64,000 nucleotides of DNA, from positions 1 to 64,000 of the forward strand of contig NZ_WKKI01000003.1 in the NCBI RefSeq assembly GCF_009674805.1. Direction: 5' to 3'. The number at the start of each line of letters is the position of its first letter. Within the stretch, counting starts at the first letter, position 1. The DNA comes from Metabacillus lacus. Lineage in GTDB: Bacteria > Bacillota > Bacilli > Bacillales > Bacillaceae. The position numbers and the translations under genes were made by a program. The notes below the pieces were generated by a model. It worked only from the letters and a program-made list of their open reading frames with translations, made no database searches and was not told where the DNA came from. This document shows positions 1 through 9,080 of the stretch, piece by piece.

Positions 1-65
1 CAAATATAATTCTTTTGTGGCACAAGAATCAAACCAATTTTCATTCCTGGCGGTGACCAGTAGGT

Positions 66-185
66 CATGTTTGATTCTTCCGCTTATCTCGTCCCATATA
101 AAACCCCATTTTGAATACAACCGGAAATCTTCCGCTTATCTCGAACCAATGGGGGAGCTTAACCGGAATACGTCTGCATATCTTC
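66..185. repeat. Degenerate CGGAA palindrome cassette
   Basis: Three partial copies of the window's recurrent near-palindrome lie here. The best is AACCGGAAATCTTCCGCTTA at 119-138. A half copy (TTCCGCTTAT) lies near 77, and a decayed copy (TAACCGGAATACG) near 171. The spacing of about 50 bp matches the better-preserved cassettes elsewhere in the window. No credible gene lies in the first 260 bases. Confidence 0.6.
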
Positions 186-211
186 GCACAGCTGCTCCAG
201 CACCCACCTCC

Positions 212-253
212 AAAAAACCAAAAAAACACCCAGAAGTGTAACATTCCTGGGCG
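212..253 (-). terminator. Rho-independent terminator of the 269-2596 gene pair
   Basis: On the minus strand a 9-bp stem (CGCCCAGGAA with TTCTGGGTG) closes a small loop and is followed by a T-rich tract (A-rich 212-226 on plus). It lies just past the stop of the gene at 269-679. Confidence 0.8.
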
Positions 254-268
254 TTTTCCTTCTCTCCT

Positions 269-679
269 CTAGGAGTAGAGCTCTTTATATGCAACTACTT
301 TTAGTGCAAGCAGTTCATCTTCAGTTAAGTTGTTTTCCAGGGTACTCACGATTTCCTGCTGTGAGAGGGTTCCCTGCTGCGCTCTGTTTTGGATGTCCAT
401 CAGCTTTGCGGGGCCGAGCTTGCGGATGAGCAGCCCCGTTGCTTCTTCCTTTGATGAGAAGGGAAGCTGACTCCTGTCGGCGTTTTTTGCCTCAGCAAGA
501 TACGCGCTCAGCTGTGGGTCATTTTCTATATAATCTTTGATTGCGCCTGTTTGTCCTGTTTCCATTGGAACAGCTTCCGTCATCTTTTCAGCGGCAAGGT
601 TTGTTCCAAACATATACAGCGCATATCCGCCTATGGCCAGAATCAGTGTAAGGACTGTTAGAAATTTAATGATTTTCAT
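269..679 (-). CDS. Small membrane-anchored or secreted protein, unrecognised
   Basis: This 136-residue protein is not assigned to a family. Residues 1-25 form a strong hydrophobic segment after MKIIK, so the protein is either membrane-anchored with its bulk outside or secreted. No lipobox cysteine is seen. The remainder is soluble, helix-rich and charged. The gene begins 30 bp after the stop of the larger exported-protein gene at 710-2596 and is followed by a clear terminator, so the two probably form an operon and may work together at the cell surface. Function unknown. Confidence 0.7.
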   Translation of the reverse strand: MKIIKFLTVLTLILAIGGYALYMFGTNLAAEKMTEAVPMETGQTGAIKDYIENDPQLSAYLAEAKNADRSQLPFSSKEEATGLLIRKLGPAKLMDIQNRAQQGTLSQQEIVSTLENNLTEDELLALKVVAYKELYS

Positions 680-709
680 ATAATCCTCCTTATCCAGCAG
701 TGTGCTGAT

Positions 710-2596
710 CTACAGCTTTTGGTGGAAGCGGTTATACTGATCAAACATCATCGTTTCTATTATAACATGTCCGTCATTTTGCACGGGCAGGCTTACTTCT
801 GTTTCAGTTATTTTGCCGTTGGCTTCTACAGCTTTAATCACAACGCTGTACTGTCCTTTTCCAAGCAGAATTGTTCTTGATTGATCTTTCATGGAATAAA
901 GCTCAACTGGCGGTACATTGTCATCAAGTTTATGAATGTTAATAGATACTGCATGTAGACTTTCGCCGATTGCCCGGATAGAGACTTTTCCGCCAGAAAG
1001 ATTTTCCGCATACAACTGCGGCGGCAGCTGATTTTGCACGATCAGCCTATCATTTAACATAGTTCTTGGAACAGATTGATAGGAGTACCATCTTTCAAGC
1101 ATGTATTTGCCGTCACGGGGAAATCTTTCTTCCGCATAGCGCAGCCAGTCCTTTACCGCTGCATCACTAATACCGGCAGAGTAAAAAGGCAGAACTCTGG
1201 CAATCAAATTGAAATTTTCATAGCGGGCCACTCTGAAGTTCGGAAAATCTTCCGGCGTATTCCATGGGCGCTCTTTTGAATACTCCCTGAACAGCCAATG
1301 TCCGATGTCGTTGGTCGCCTTCATCCAGCTTTTACTGCCCCACACCTGGGCAAGATGGTAGAGCATATTGGCTGAGTAACCGCCATAGTTGGTATCTTCA
1401 ACGAGCGGCAGTTCCTGGCGGACAGGCAGTGAGCCATTTTTCTTCTGCAGTGTTAGTACCGCTTCTGTTTCATGCATGACAATTTCTTTTATCAGCGGAT
1501 TTTTATAAAACTTGGAAGCAGGCTCCCAATATAAATGAGAAAACAGGGATGCAACCTGAATATTCTGGTTGGGATTGATTTCAGCAGAGCCTATCAAATT
1601 ACCGGCATTTGAAATACCATACGGATATACTTTATAACCCTGATTGCTGAATCTTGGAACACTATTAATCCAGAGATCAGCCTGCTGGTCAACGAGTGAC
1701 AGCAGTTCAGGCAAATTTGTATATTTATAAGCTTCATAGATTAATCTATTATCTCTGGCGAACTGATCACGGTACCACCAGCCCAGATCTCTTGAAATAG
1801 GTGCCTGCAGCTTTTGATCAGTCATATAATATTTTTGATATAGAGGAATTATTTCTTTCACAATTGTGCGGTATGCTTCATCATTGGTTTGATGATAGAG
1901 AAAACCGAGATGCATTGGAAGATAGCCGATATACTTTGCATCAGCAGCCAGATTCCAGCCATCTTTCTGAATGAGGTTCTTTTTTTGCTGCTCTGTTAAT
2001 TTTGGCCAGCTGTTCTTCAAGTCAACTAGTTTTGGAAAAACATTCTCCGGCTTGTTTGGATCTGTCGCATGAAGCTGATTGCTGTATAGATTCTTAACGT
2101 CAGCATGCCTGTTTTTCAAAAATACGTTTATTTTGGCAGGAATGGCTTTGTAGCTCCCCGCTTCTTTTATGGCAATTGCTCTTTTTTCAAGCCGCCCCAT
2201 AACCGGAAGCTCTGCAGCTGCGGAGGCCAGTCTGCCTTCATGTATAATTCCCTCGATCTTATTCAGCAGCCGGTACTGGGAAATTTCATAAATCACCCGC
2301 TCTTTTTCAATTTTGGCAGGTTTTACGAAAGTTTCATTCAGCTTTTTACGATTATCCGGGCCTGCTACTCTGCCAATCTTTAATTCTGTTTGTCTAATCG
2401 TTTTTGTAAAATCGTCATATTGAGAGTGTAAGAGATGAATGTCGCCTTGAATGATGAGCTGCTGATATTGGAGGGTCTTTTTCTTTAGTATATCGCCTTG
2501 AAGAGTTGCTTCTCGCTGGGCTGGTGTCATAGCATTTGCTTCAGGAAAAAGGAGCATTAGAAATGAGAGTACTAGCAGAATGCGAAGTGTTTTCAA
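710..2596 (-). CDS. Large secreted protein, unrecognised (possible helical-barrel fold)
   Basis: A 628-residue protein with a clear signal peptide (residues 1-22, MKTLRILLVLSFLMLLFPEA then NA, probable cleavage after NA). It starts at TTG with AAAGGA about 11 nt upstream. Residues about 25-150 are charged and predicted helical. Residues about 180-500 are rich in W/Y/F and look like repeated helix pairs, as in alpha/alpha-barrel sugar-active or C5-epimerase-like proteins. The last 90 residues look like a beta domain. The family resemblance is weak and I do not assign a reaction. It lies downstream of upp after that gene's terminator and so has its own transcription unit with the 136-residue protein. 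In B. subtilis the genes downstream of upp lead to the ATP synthase operon, so this pair is lineage-specific here. Confidence 0.7.
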   Translation of the reverse strand: MKTLRILLVLSFLMLLFPEANAMTPAQREATLQGDILKKKTLQYQQLIIQGDIHLLHSQYDDFTKTIRQTELKIGRVAGPDNRKKLNETFVKPAKIEKERVIYEISQYRLLNKIEGIIHEGRLASAAAELPVMGRLEKRAIAIKEAGSYKAIPAKINVFLKNRHADVKNLYSNQLHATDPNKPENVFPKLVDLKNSWPKLTEQQKKNLIQKDGWNLAADAKYIGYLPMHLGFLYHQTNDEAYRTIVKEIIPLYQKYYMTDQKLQAPISRDLGWWYRDQFARDNRLIYEAYKYTNLPELLSLVDQQADLWINSVPRFSNQGYKVYPYGISNAGNLIGSAEINPNQNIQVASLFSHLYWEPASKFYKNPLIKEIVMHETEAVLTLQKKNGSLPVRQELPLVEDTNYGGYSANMLYHLAQVWGSKSWMKATNDIGHWLFREYSKERPWNTPEDFPNFRVARYENFNLIARVLPFYSAGISDAAVKDWLRYAEERFPRDGKYMLERWYSYQSVPRTMLNDRLIVQNQLPPQLYAENLSGGKVSIRAIGESLHAVSINIHKLDDNVPPVELYSMKDQSRTILLGKGQYSVVIKAVEANGKITETEVSLPVQNDGHVIIETMMFDQYNRFHQKL

Positions 2597-2624
2597 TAGT
2601 GGTATGATCCTTTCTACATGTCAT

Positions 2625-2663
2625 TTTTCAAAAAAGTGCCTTCTGCCCTGGCCGGCAGAAGGC
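2625..2663 (-). terminator. Terminator of upp
   Basis: A perfect 10-bp stem (GCCTTCTGCC and GGCAGAAGGC) with a 6-nt loop at 2638-2663 is followed on the minus strand by a T run (A run 2629-2635 on plus). It lies just past the upp stop. Confidence 0.9.
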
Positions 2664-2672
2664 TTGTCCTGC

Positions 2673-3302
2673 TTATTTCGTGCCAAACATACGGTCGCCG
2701 GCATCTCCCAATCCTGGGATGATGTAGCCTTTTTCGTTCAGCTTTTCATCGAGTGCTGCAATATAAATATCTACGTCAGGATGAGCTGTTTTGATTTCTT
2801 CTACCCCTTCAGGAGCAGCAATCAGGCACATGAATTTGATGCTTACAGCGCCGCGCTTTTTTATGCTGTTGATGGCTTCCACTGCGGAACCGCCAGTTGC
2901 AAGCATCGGATCAACTACAATAAAATCACGCTCTTCAACATCAGATGGCAATTTTACATAATACTCTACAGGCTTTAATGTTTCTGGATCGCGGTACAAG
3001 CCGACATGGCCGACCTTTGCAGCTGGAATCAGTTTTAAAATGCCGTCTACCATGCCAAGTCCTGCACGCAGGATCGGAACGATTCCAAGCTTTTTGCCTG
3101 CTAGTGCTTTCGCAGTCGCCGGGCATACCGGTGTTTCAATCTGAACCTCTTGAAGAGGCAGATCGCGCGTTATTTCAAAAGCCATTAAAGAAGCCACTTC
3201 GTCAACAAGTTCCCGAAATTCTTTTGTACCGGTATTTTTGTCACGAATATATGTAAGCTTGTGCTGAATTAATGGGTGATCAAATACATACACTTTTCCC
3301 AA
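2673..3302 (-). CDS. upp: Uracil phosphoribosyltransferase
   Basis: Cytoplasmic pyrimidine-salvage enzyme making UMP from uracil and PRPP. The 209-residue length is normal for the family. The PRPP-binding loop ([11 protein letters not shown], about residues 128-138) and the C-terminal uracil-binding segment ([13 protein letters not shown]) are intact. The start is a TTG (rc of 3300-3302) with AAGGAG 10 nt upstream, agreeing with the family N-terminus [10 protein letters not shown]. It lies downstream of glyA as in B. subtilis but has its own promoter (3337-3365) and terminator. Confidence 0.97.
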   Translation of the reverse strand: MGKVYVFDHPLIQHKLTYIRDKNTGTKEFRELVDEVASLMAFEITRDLPLQEVQIETPVCPATAKALAGKKLGIVPILRAGLGMVDGILKLIPAAKVGHVGLYRDPETLKPVEYYVKLPSDVEERDFIVVDPMLATGGSAVEAINSIKKRGAVSIKFMCLIAAPEGVEEIKTAHPDVDIYIAALDEKLNEKGYIIPGLGDAGDRMFGTK

Positions 3303-3336
3303 AGAAGCTCATCTCCTTTTTATCACACTTCAATAG

Positions 3337-3365
3337 ATTCTACAGAAAAAACAACCCTGTTTCAA
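3337..3365 (-). promoter_or_regulatory. Sigma-A promoter of upp
   Basis: Read on the minus strand: TTGAAA, a 17-nt spacer, then TAGAAT, ending about 35 nt before the upp TTG start. Spacing is canonical and both hexamers are one mismatch from consensus. Confidence 0.65.
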
Positions 3366-3454
3366 GGCTAAATACCTCTTTAAGAGGTCTGACTTCTCCA
3401 AAATATGATTTTATATGTGAAAACTCGACAATTATCGAGTATCAGCCGGGAAGT

Positions 3455-3655
3455 TTACCGGATTTTGAACAGAATTGCAGCAGCGACCGCAGAAAGTCCT
3501 GCAACTATGCTTAATGAAAGAGCCCGCGGCTGCATCACCTCTGGTATATAATCTGCTTGAAACACAGCAATCAGGCTGATTGATGAGAAAATGAGTACAG
3601 ATACCACCGCCACTTTTGCTGCCACTTCCAGCCATCCGTTGATTTCCTGGAGCAT
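3455..3655 (-). CDS. Small two-helix membrane protein, unrecognised
   Basis: A 66-residue hydrophobic protein with two predicted membrane helices (about residues 13-31 and 46-62) separated by a short polar linker. A strong Shine-Dalgarno (AAAGGGG) precedes the ATG at the expected distance. It sits between the glyA terminator and the upp promoter on the same strand. A competing frame over 3432-3635 gives a cysteine/arginine-rich peptide and is not credible. No function assigned. Confidence 0.6.
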   Translation of the reverse strand: MLQEINGWLEVAAKVAVVSVLIFSSISLIAVFQADYIPEVMQPRALSLSIVAGLSAVAAAILFKIR

Positions 3656-3675
3656 CTTCTTTCCCCTTTCCCCTT

Positions 3676-3701
3676 CAAAAAACGCCCCCGAAAAGGAGGC
3701 G
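3676..3701 (-). terminator. Terminator of glyA
   Basis: On the minus strand CGCCTCC pairs with GGGGGCG (one G-U) across a TTTTC loop, followed by TTTTTTG. It starts 7 bp past the glyA stop. Confidence 0.85.
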
Positions 3702-3708
3702 CAGCAGA

Positions 3709-4956
3709 TTATGAATTCAGTTCTTTATAAAGCTCAAAACCGGCAGTCAGCTTTTCTACTCTGTCTGCAGCTTCCTTCAGCTTTTCTTCATTATCATGGT
3801 TTTTCAAAGCGAAAGCCATGATAGATGCGATTTCATCCATTTCTTTCTCGGCAAAGCCGCGGCTTGTCACTGCAGCCGTACCAATACGGATGCCGCTCGT
3901 CACAAATGGACTTTCAGGATCAAAAGGAATAGTGTTTTTATTCACGGTAATGCCGATATCATCAAGCACCTTTTCAGCAATTTTACCTGTCAGCTCCAAG
4001 CTGCGGGTGTCAATTAGAATCAGATGGTTGTCCGTGCCGCCCGATACAAGCGTCAGCCCTTCATTTGAAAGTGCTTCAGCCAGGCGTTTGGCATTGCTTA
4101 TAATATTTTGGGCATATTGTTTAAAATCATCCTGTAGAGCTTCGCCAAATGCTACAGCTTTAGCTGCAATCACATGCATAAGCGGCCCGCCCTGAATGCC
4201 GGGGAAAATGGCTTTATCGATTTTCTTGGCAAACTCTTCTTTGCACAAAATCATTCCGCCGCGAGGCCCGCGAAGTGTTTTGTGCGTGGTTGTTGTAACA
4301 AAGTCTGCATAAGGAACAGGGTTTGAATGCAGTCCTGCTGCCACGAGGCCGGCAATATGCGCCATGTCCACCATAAAGTAAGCCCCAACTTCATCGGCAA
4401 TTTCTCTGAATCTCTTAAAATCAATTTCACGGGGATACGCACTGGCTCCCGCTACAATTAGTTTCGGTTTGTGTTCACGCGCTTTTTCAAGAACATCATC
4501 ATAGTTGATTATATGGTTTTCAGCGTCGACTCCGTATTCAACAAAGTTGTACTGAATTCCACTGAAGTTTACGGAGCTTCCGTGAGTCAAATGTCCGCCA
4601 TGGGACAAATTCATACCAAGCACGGTGTCGCCCTGCTCAAGAATCGTAAAATATACAGCCATGTTTGCCTGTGCTCCGGAGTGCGGCTGCACGTTGGCAT
4701 GCTCAGCTCCAAAGATTTCCTTGGCTCGGTCTCTTGCGATATCTTCCACTACATCCACATGCTCACACCCGCCATAATATCTGCGGCCCGGATATCCTTC
4801 AGCATATTTATTGGTCAGCACAGAGCCTTGCGCTTCCATGACTGCCTCACTGACAAAGTTTTCAGATGCAATCAATTCAATCTTTGTTTGCTGGCGTTTC
4901 AGTTCATCCTGAATTGCAGAAAAGACACGTTCATCCTGATTTGGTAAATGCTTCAT
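3709..4956 (-). CDS. glyA: Serine hydroxymethyltransferase
   Basis: PLP enzyme interconverting serine and glycine with tetrahydrofolate, the main source of one-carbon units. The 415-residue length is typical. The PLP-lysine signature [14 protein letters not shown] is intact with the Schiff-base lysine at residue 226, the same position as in B. subtilis. The folate and PLP-binding region ([14 protein letters not shown]) is also visible. A GGGGG-type ribosome site precedes the ATG. It is flanked by ywlG upstream and upp downstream, the ancestral Bacillus order, and has its own terminator. Confidence 0.97.
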   Translation of the reverse strand: MKHLPNQDERVFSAIQDELKRQQTKIELIASENFVSEAVMEAQGSVLTNKYAEGYPGRRYYGGCEHVDVVEDIARDRAKEIFGAEHANVQPHSGAQANMAVYFTILEQGDTVLGMNLSHGGHLTHGSSVNFSGIQYNFVEYGVDAENHIINYDDVLEKAREHKPKLIVAGASAYPREIDFKRFREIADEVGAYFMVDMAHIAGLVAAGLHSNPVPYADFVTTTTHKTLRGPRGGMILCKEEFAKKIDKAIFPGIQGGPLMHVIAAKAVAFGEALQDDFKQYAQNIISNAKRLAEALSNEGLTLVSGGTDNHLILIDTRSLELTGKIAEKVLDDIGITVNKNTIPFDPESPFVTSGIRIGTAAVTSRGFAEKEMDEIASIMAFALKNHDNEEKLKEAADRVEKLTAGFELYKELNS

Positions 4957-5041
4957 TTTTTTGTCCCCCTTCAGCCACTATCAACTTTTTTGAGTTCTCT
5001 TTCACTCCTATATTGTACACATTTTCAGCGCCTATGGGAAA

Positions 5042-5078
5042 AGAAAAAAAATAACTGTCCCATGCTGGGGACAGTTAT
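5042..5078 (-). terminator. Terminator of the ywlE-rpiB-ywlG cluster
   Basis: An 11-bp stem (ATAACTGTCCC with GGGACAGTTAT) with a 6-nt loop, followed on the minus strand by eight or more Ts. The ywlG stop codon lies inside the first arm. Confidence 0.9.
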
Positions 5079-5653
5079 GTGCATGCTCTATTTTCAGAAT
5101 TGTCTTCATACACAGCCCGGCTTCCGCCGATCAGCTTCGGCCTGGTTTTGGCAAGGGTCACATGGGCATTTCCGATGGAAGAAAGAGACGCTCTTACCGG
5201 TACGGCAACATGCTTTAAATGCATGCCGATAAAGGTATCTCCAATATCAATTCCATAATCTGCGCTGATATGTTCAACGACTGCCGGGTTTTTCATTCTG
5301 CTGTAAGCCATGGTTGCCATGGAACCGCCGGCCTGGCGGACAGGAATGACAGAAACGTGTTCAAGTCCGCGTTTATCCGCTGTTTCTGATTCTACGACGA
5401 GCGCCCTGTTCAAGTGCTCGCAGCATTGAAAAGCCAGCTCCACATCATGCTTTTGCTGAAATTGAAGAAGTTCTTGGTAAATTGCTTCCGCTATATCCAG
5501 CGTGCCTGAGGTTCCAATGACTTGCCCGGCTACCTCACTTGTGCTGCAGCCGACTACGAGCATCTGCCCGCTGCGAATGTCAGCCTGCTTTTCAAAATCA
5601 CCCAGAATGGTCCCAAGCTCCTTAGAGATATGCTGAATGTTGGGATCAGCCAT
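5075..5653 (-). CDS. ywlG: YwlG family protein (UPF0340/DUF436)
   Basis: A 192-residue conserved Firmicute protein of unknown biochemical role. Recognised from the family patterns [18 protein letters not shown] near residue 34 and [14 protein letters not shown] near residue 75. Soluble, no membrane segments. Its start overlaps the end of rpiB by 8 bp, indicating translational coupling, and the order ywlE-rpiB-ywlG is that of B. subtilis. The stop codon falls inside the terminator stem. Confidence 0.9.
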   Translation of the reverse strand: MADPNIQHISKELGTILGDFEKQADIRSGQMLVVGCSTSEVAGQVIGTSGTLDIAEAIYQELLQFQQKHDVELAFQCCEHLNRALVVESETADKRGLEHVSVIPVRQAGGSMATMAYSRMKNPAVVEHISADYGIDIGDTFIGMHLKHVAVPVRASLSSIGNAHVTLAKTRPKLIGGSRAVYEDNSENRACT

Positions 5654-6092
5654 TGCTTTCCTCTATTTCATGCATTTTTTTCAGCCTTGTGGCATGCCTG
5701 CCTCCTTCAAATTCTGTAGTCAGCCAGGTTTCAGCGATTTCCCGGGCCAGCCCCGGACCGATGACGCGTTCACCCATTGCAAGAACATTGGAGTCATTAT
5801 GCTTTCTGGTTTCTTTTGCGCTGAATACATCGTGAACAAGCGCGCAGCGGATGCCTTTTACCTTATTCGCGGAAATGCTCATGCCAATTCCAGTGCCGCA
5901 GATGAGAATACCGCGGTCAACTTCGCCGCCAGCCACTTTTTTTGCAACTGGCAGTGCATAATCAGGATAATCTACAGAATTGCCGCACTCGCAGCCAAAA
6001 TCCTCATACTCAATCCCAAGCTCGTCCAGCAAATTCTTAATTTCTTCGCGAATATTGATTCCTCCGTGATCTGATGCAATTGCCACTTTCAT
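5646..6092 (-). CDS. rpiB: Ribose 5-phosphate isomerase B
   Basis: LacA/B-RpiB family isomerase interconverting ribose 5-phosphate and ribulose 5-phosphate in the pentose phosphate pathway. The 148-residue length is typical. Visible active-site elements are SDHGG near the N-terminus, NSVDYPDYA, the catalytic cysteine in [13 protein letters not shown] (about residues 65-77), and the histidine of RKHNDSNVL. It lies 18 bp downstream of ywlE and overlaps ywlG by 8 bp, so it is in an operon. Confidence 0.95.
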   Translation of the reverse strand: MKVAIASDHGGINIREEIKNLLDELGIEYEDFGCECGNSVDYPDYALPVAKKVAGGEVDRGILICGTGIGMSISANKVKGIRCALVHDVFSAKETRKHNDSNVLAMGERVIGPGLAREIAETWLTTEFEGGRHATRLKKMHEIEESNG

Positions 6093-6110
6093 CTCTATCA
6101 GCTCCTGTTA

Positions 6111-6560
6111 TTAGTTTGCATGCAGCTTTTTCAGCAAGTTTTCTATCAGTGTTTCCAGCTCATCTCTTGTATAACGATAATCTTCTATCGAACCGCCAAA
6201 CGGGTCAGCTACATCCCTGAATCCCGCCGGCCCATGTACAAACTCGTTCAGCGTGTATAATTTATCCGCAGCGTCAGGAAAGCGCTCCAGGACCAGCTGT
6301 TTATGGCTTCCTGTCATGGTGAGAATCAGCGTAGCCCAGTCTATTTGCTCTCTTGATAGCAGGGATGATGCGTGCTGAATATCTATTTCTCTTTCCTTGA
6401 GAGCGCTTTGCGCATGGAGAGAAGCAGCACTGCCATCGTTTGCATATACACCTGCCGAACGCGCCTGCAAGAATTCCGAAGATTTTTTCTGGTTAAAGAT
6501 GGCCTCTGCCATTGGGCTTCTGCAAGTATTTCCTGTACAAACGAACAGAACTTGTTCCAC
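6111..6560 (-). CDS. ywlE: Protein-arginine phosphatase YwlE
   Basis: Low-molecular-weight phosphatase fold of 149 residues. The P-loop at the N-terminus is VCTGNTCRSPMAEAIF with catalytic Cys8 and Arg14. The threonine in CTGNTCRS (residue 12, equivalent to Thr11 of B. subtilis YwlE) is the residue known to confer phospho-arginine rather than phospho-tyrosine specificity. The C-terminal general acid lies in VADPFGGS. It therefore probably opposes McsB arginine kinase in protein quality control; mcsB itself is not in this window. First gene of the ywlE-rpiB-ywlG operon. Confidence 0.93.
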   Translation of the reverse strand: MEQVLFVCTGNTCRSPMAEAIFNQKKSSEFLQARSAGVYANDGSAASLHAQSALKEREIDIQHASSLLSREQIDWATLILTMTGSHKQLVLERFPDAADKLYTLNEFVHGPAGFRDVADPFGGSIEDYRYTRDELETLIENLLKKLHAN

Positions 6561-6651
6561 TATGCCTTCACTCCTTTTTAAACGTTCAATACCTTTCCCT
6601 ATTCATTACCATTATAATGCAAGATTTCAGGAGAATATAGTCAGGCACCTT

Positions 6652-6688
6652 CAAAAAAATTTCCCTATTGACTGAATCAATAGGGAAA
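6652..6688 (-). terminator. Terminator of mntP
   Basis: TTTCCCTATTGA and TCAATAGGGAAA form a 12-bp stem with a 5-nt loop, followed on the minus strand by a seven-T run. It lies between mntP and ywlE. Confidence 0.9.
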
Positions 6689-6723
6689 GAGTTTGTTTCC
6701 TATACATTGTGCTGTATATGCGG

Positions 6724-7284
6724 TTAAAAGGGCAGAATCAGTTTCAGTCCAAAGGCGAGCAGAATACTGCCTCCAAGCACTTCGCTGTACATGCCGAGCC
6801 AGCCCTGAACACGATTTCCAATCAGCAGCCCCATCCAGGTGAGCACCATGCTGACCACACCGAAAATCAAAATCGTGAGCAGCGTTCTCGCTCCGTAAAT
6901 GCCGAGGCTGAGGCCTACTGAAAAGCTGTCGAGGCTGACGCTGAGCGCAAAGACTATGAGGCCAAAGCCAACCGGAGAAAGCGCCGGTCCTTCCTCTTTT
7001 TTAAATGAGGAAAGAATCATTTGAAGGCCAAGCAAAACAAGCAGCACACCCCCAATTACGGTGGCAATTGTGCCAAATGTATCGGACAGCACCCTTCCAA
7101 TCAGTATACCCATCAGCGGCATCCCGATATGAAAAGCGCCGATTGTTAGTCCTATGTAGAAAATCTGCCGAAGCCTCAGCTTGATCAATCCCATGCCCAT
7201 TCCGACTGAGAAGGCATCCATTCCTAGTGCGAACGCCATCATCAACAATGTAAACAGTTCTCCAAGAATATTTTCTATGTTCAT
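6724..7284 (-). CDS. mntP: Manganese efflux pump MntP
   Basis: Polytopic inner-membrane protein of 186 residues with six predicted helices, the MntP (formerly YebN/YwlD) pattern. The two inverted halves each carry the family acidic motif: [14 protein letters not shown] near residue 19 and [16 protein letters not shown] near residue 113. The aspartates are thought to bind Mn(II). Shine-Dalgarno GGAGGTAG precedes the ATG. Gene order ywlC/mntP/ywlE agrees with B. subtilis, except that a signal peptidase gene and a repeat island are inserted upstream. I see no yybP-ykoY riboswitch in the 180-bp leader. Confidence 0.93.
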   Translation of the reverse strand: MNIENILGELFTLLMMAFALGMDAFSVGMGMGLIKLRLRQIFYIGLTIGAFHIGMPLMGILIGRVLSDTFGTIATVIGGVLLVLLGLQMILSSFKKEEGPALSPVGFGLIVFALSVSLDSFSVGLSLGIYGARTLLTILIFGVVSMVLTWMGLLIGNRVQGWLGMYSEVLGGSILLAFGLKLILPF

Positions 7285-7465
7285 TTTCTACCTCCTCGGA
7301 CACGCCTAGTTCAAGATATGCCTGACCACACTTGAATAGAACCCGTCACATGCCAGGAGAGATGATCCTATCAAACCTTAAATAATAATAGCCTTCCGCT
7401 ATTTTCCAAACTATAATGAATGTATCTTTTACTAATCGGAAGCAGAAAGGAATACGAAAAATATT

Positions 7466-8053
7466 ATGACCACACAAACCTTCTTAAAAGAAGCACTCAG
7501 CTGGGGAAAAACACTGTTAATTGGCTTTACGCTGGCTCTATTGATCAGCATCTTCCTGGTTCAGCCTTTTACAGTCAGCGGAAGCTCCATGGAACCCACA
7601 TTTCAAGGGAGCGATCCTGCTATCCCCGGGACAGCCGGAGACAGAGTTTTCGTCTATAAAAGTGCCTACCTTTTTGAAAAAACACCGCAATATGGAGATA
7701 TGGTCATTGTCGACAGCCGCCTCGGACAGGAAAGAAACCTCGGACATTCCCTGCGTGAGAGTCCGCTGATTAACTGGATGACAAAAGAAGACCAAGAACA
7801 CTTTTGGATCAAGCGGGTCATCGGAAGGCCGGGAGATACAATTGGAAGCAAAAACCACGAAGTATACCGAAATGGAGAATTGCTGCACGAGGACTATATA
7901 AAGGAAGCAATGAATGTCCCATTTGAAGCTGTCACCGTCCCTGAAGGACACGTCTTTATCATGGGCGATAACAGAAACCATAGCATCGACAGCAGGGTCA
8001 TTGGCCCTGTCCCCCTCGATCATTTGCTGGGGAAAGTGTTTTTTAAGTTTTAG
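7466..8053 (+). CDS. Type I signal peptidase
   Basis: Membrane-bound serine protease removing signal peptides from exported proteins. 195 residues, the usual Gram-positive SipS/SipT size, with one N-terminal membrane helix (about residues 16-33). The catalytic Ser41 is in SGSSMEPT and the catalytic Lys116 is in IKRVIGRPGD. The downstream box GHVFIMGDNRNHSIDSR is present. Translation starts at ATG 7466 with AGAAAGGA upstream. It is divergent from mntP. Its natural clients in the window include the exported proteins at 710-2596 and 9383-10825, although nothing specific links them. Confidence 0.92.
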   Translation: MTTQTFLKEALSWGKTLLIGFTLALLISIFLVQPFTVSGSSMEPTFQGSDPAIPGTAGDRVFVYKSAYLFEKTPQYGDMVIVDSRLGQERNLGHSLRESPLINWMTKEDQEHFWIKRVIGRPGDTIGSKNHEVYRNGELLHEDYIKEAMNVPFEAVTVPEGHVFIMGDNRNHSIDSRVIGPVPLDHLLGKVFFKF

Positions 8054-8153
8054 GTTGGTTTGGGGAGAGAGATATCAAAAGGATGATGGAAAATAAGGAC
8101 TGAGGTTTTCCTGTTTTCAATATGCTGTTATGAAGTTTTTTCTACTCAAAGAT

Positions 8154-8600
8154 GTCCTTCATCCCGCTGATGAAGGACATTTTTGATGCTTTTCATTCGG
8201 ATTTGTCCTTCATCGGCCTTATGAAGGACATTTCCGGTGCTTTTCCACTCGGTTTTGTCCTTCATCGGCCTTATGAAGGACATTTCCGATGCTTTTCCAC
8301 TCAGTTTTGTCCTTCATCGGCCTTATGAAGGACATTTCCGATGCTTTTCCTCTCACTTTTGTCCTTCATCGCCCTTATGAAGGACATTTGCGGTGCTTTT
8401 CCACTCAGTTTTGTCCTTCATCGGCCTTATGAAGGACATTTGCGGTGCTTTTCCACTCAGTTTTGTCCTTCATCGGCCTTATGAAGGACATTTCCGATGC
8501 TTTTCCTCTCAGTTTTGTCCTTCATCGGCCTTATGAAGGACATTTGCGGTGCTTTTCGACTCAGAATTGTCCTTCATCGGGCCCAAGAAAGACTTTTCTG
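8154..8600. repeat. Nine-copy 52-bp tandem array of hairpins
   Basis: GTCCTTCAT starts at 8154, 8205, 8257, 8309, 8361, 8413, 8465, 8517 and 8569: period 52 (51 once). Each of the first eight copies carries perfect 10-bp arms TGTCCTTCAT and ATGAAGGACA around a 7-nt loop (CGGCCTT in most; CCCGCTG in the first, CGCCCTT in the fifth). The ninth copy has a decayed right arm. The spacers vary only slightly. It lies between convergent genes, with no coding content. Confidence 0.93.
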
Positions 8601-8604
8601 GAAA

Positions 8605-9080
8605 AATAAGCGGAGATATTCCGGTTAAGTAAAAAATGAGGCTAATTTCAGGCAATATAAGGGAAGCTTTTCCGGTTATGAGGATAAAAAGGGCTCATTT
8701 TCAGCACTGCTACCCAATTAGACGGAATTCCTACTCCTATTTCAGCCGATTTTCGCTGTTTTTTCCAGATAAGCGGAATCTTTACGCCTATTCCATTACG
8801 ATCCTCCCTCTCCACTGGGTGATGGGCAACATAAACGGAGGAATTCCGGTTAAGTCAAAAATGAGGCTAATTTCAGGCAATATAAGGGAAGCTTTTCCGG
8901 TTATGAGGATAAAAAGTGCTCATTTTCAGTACTGCTACCCAATTAGACGGAATTCTTACTTCTATTTCAGCCGATTTTCGCTGCTTTTTCCAGATAAGCG
9001 GAATCTCTACGCCTATTCAAATATGATTATCCTCTCTCAAATGGGGTGCTGGATAAATAAACGGAGGTATTCCGTTTAAA
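8605..9080. repeat. 226-bp CGGAA cassette, two copies plus an end element
   Basis: The element TAA(A/G)CGGAG-TATTCCGGTTA and relatives start about 8606, 8832 and 9058, giving a 226-bp period. Each unit contains four near-palindromes in the order AAACGGAG..TTCCGGTTA, TAAGGGAAGCTTTTCCGGTTA, TAGACGGAATTCCTACTCCTA and TAAGCGGAATCTTTACGCCTA, about 50-60 bp apart. Open frames here are repeat-derived and not genes. Confidence 0.9.

Noticed and set aside
17-241. 74-codon open frame at the window start
   Set aside because: Covers a decayed CGGAA cassette and the terminator; no ribosome site and no protein-like pattern.
7285-7465. Possible yybP-ykoY manganese riboswitch upstream of mntP
   Set aside because: The conserved loop sequences of that riboswitch class were not found in the leader.
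8636-9079. Open frame of 147 codons with internally repeated protein sequence
   Set aside because: It lies wholly in two copies of the 226-bp repeat; the protein repeat merely reflects the DNA repeat. No ribosome site. Similar frames at 11150-11777 have the same cause.
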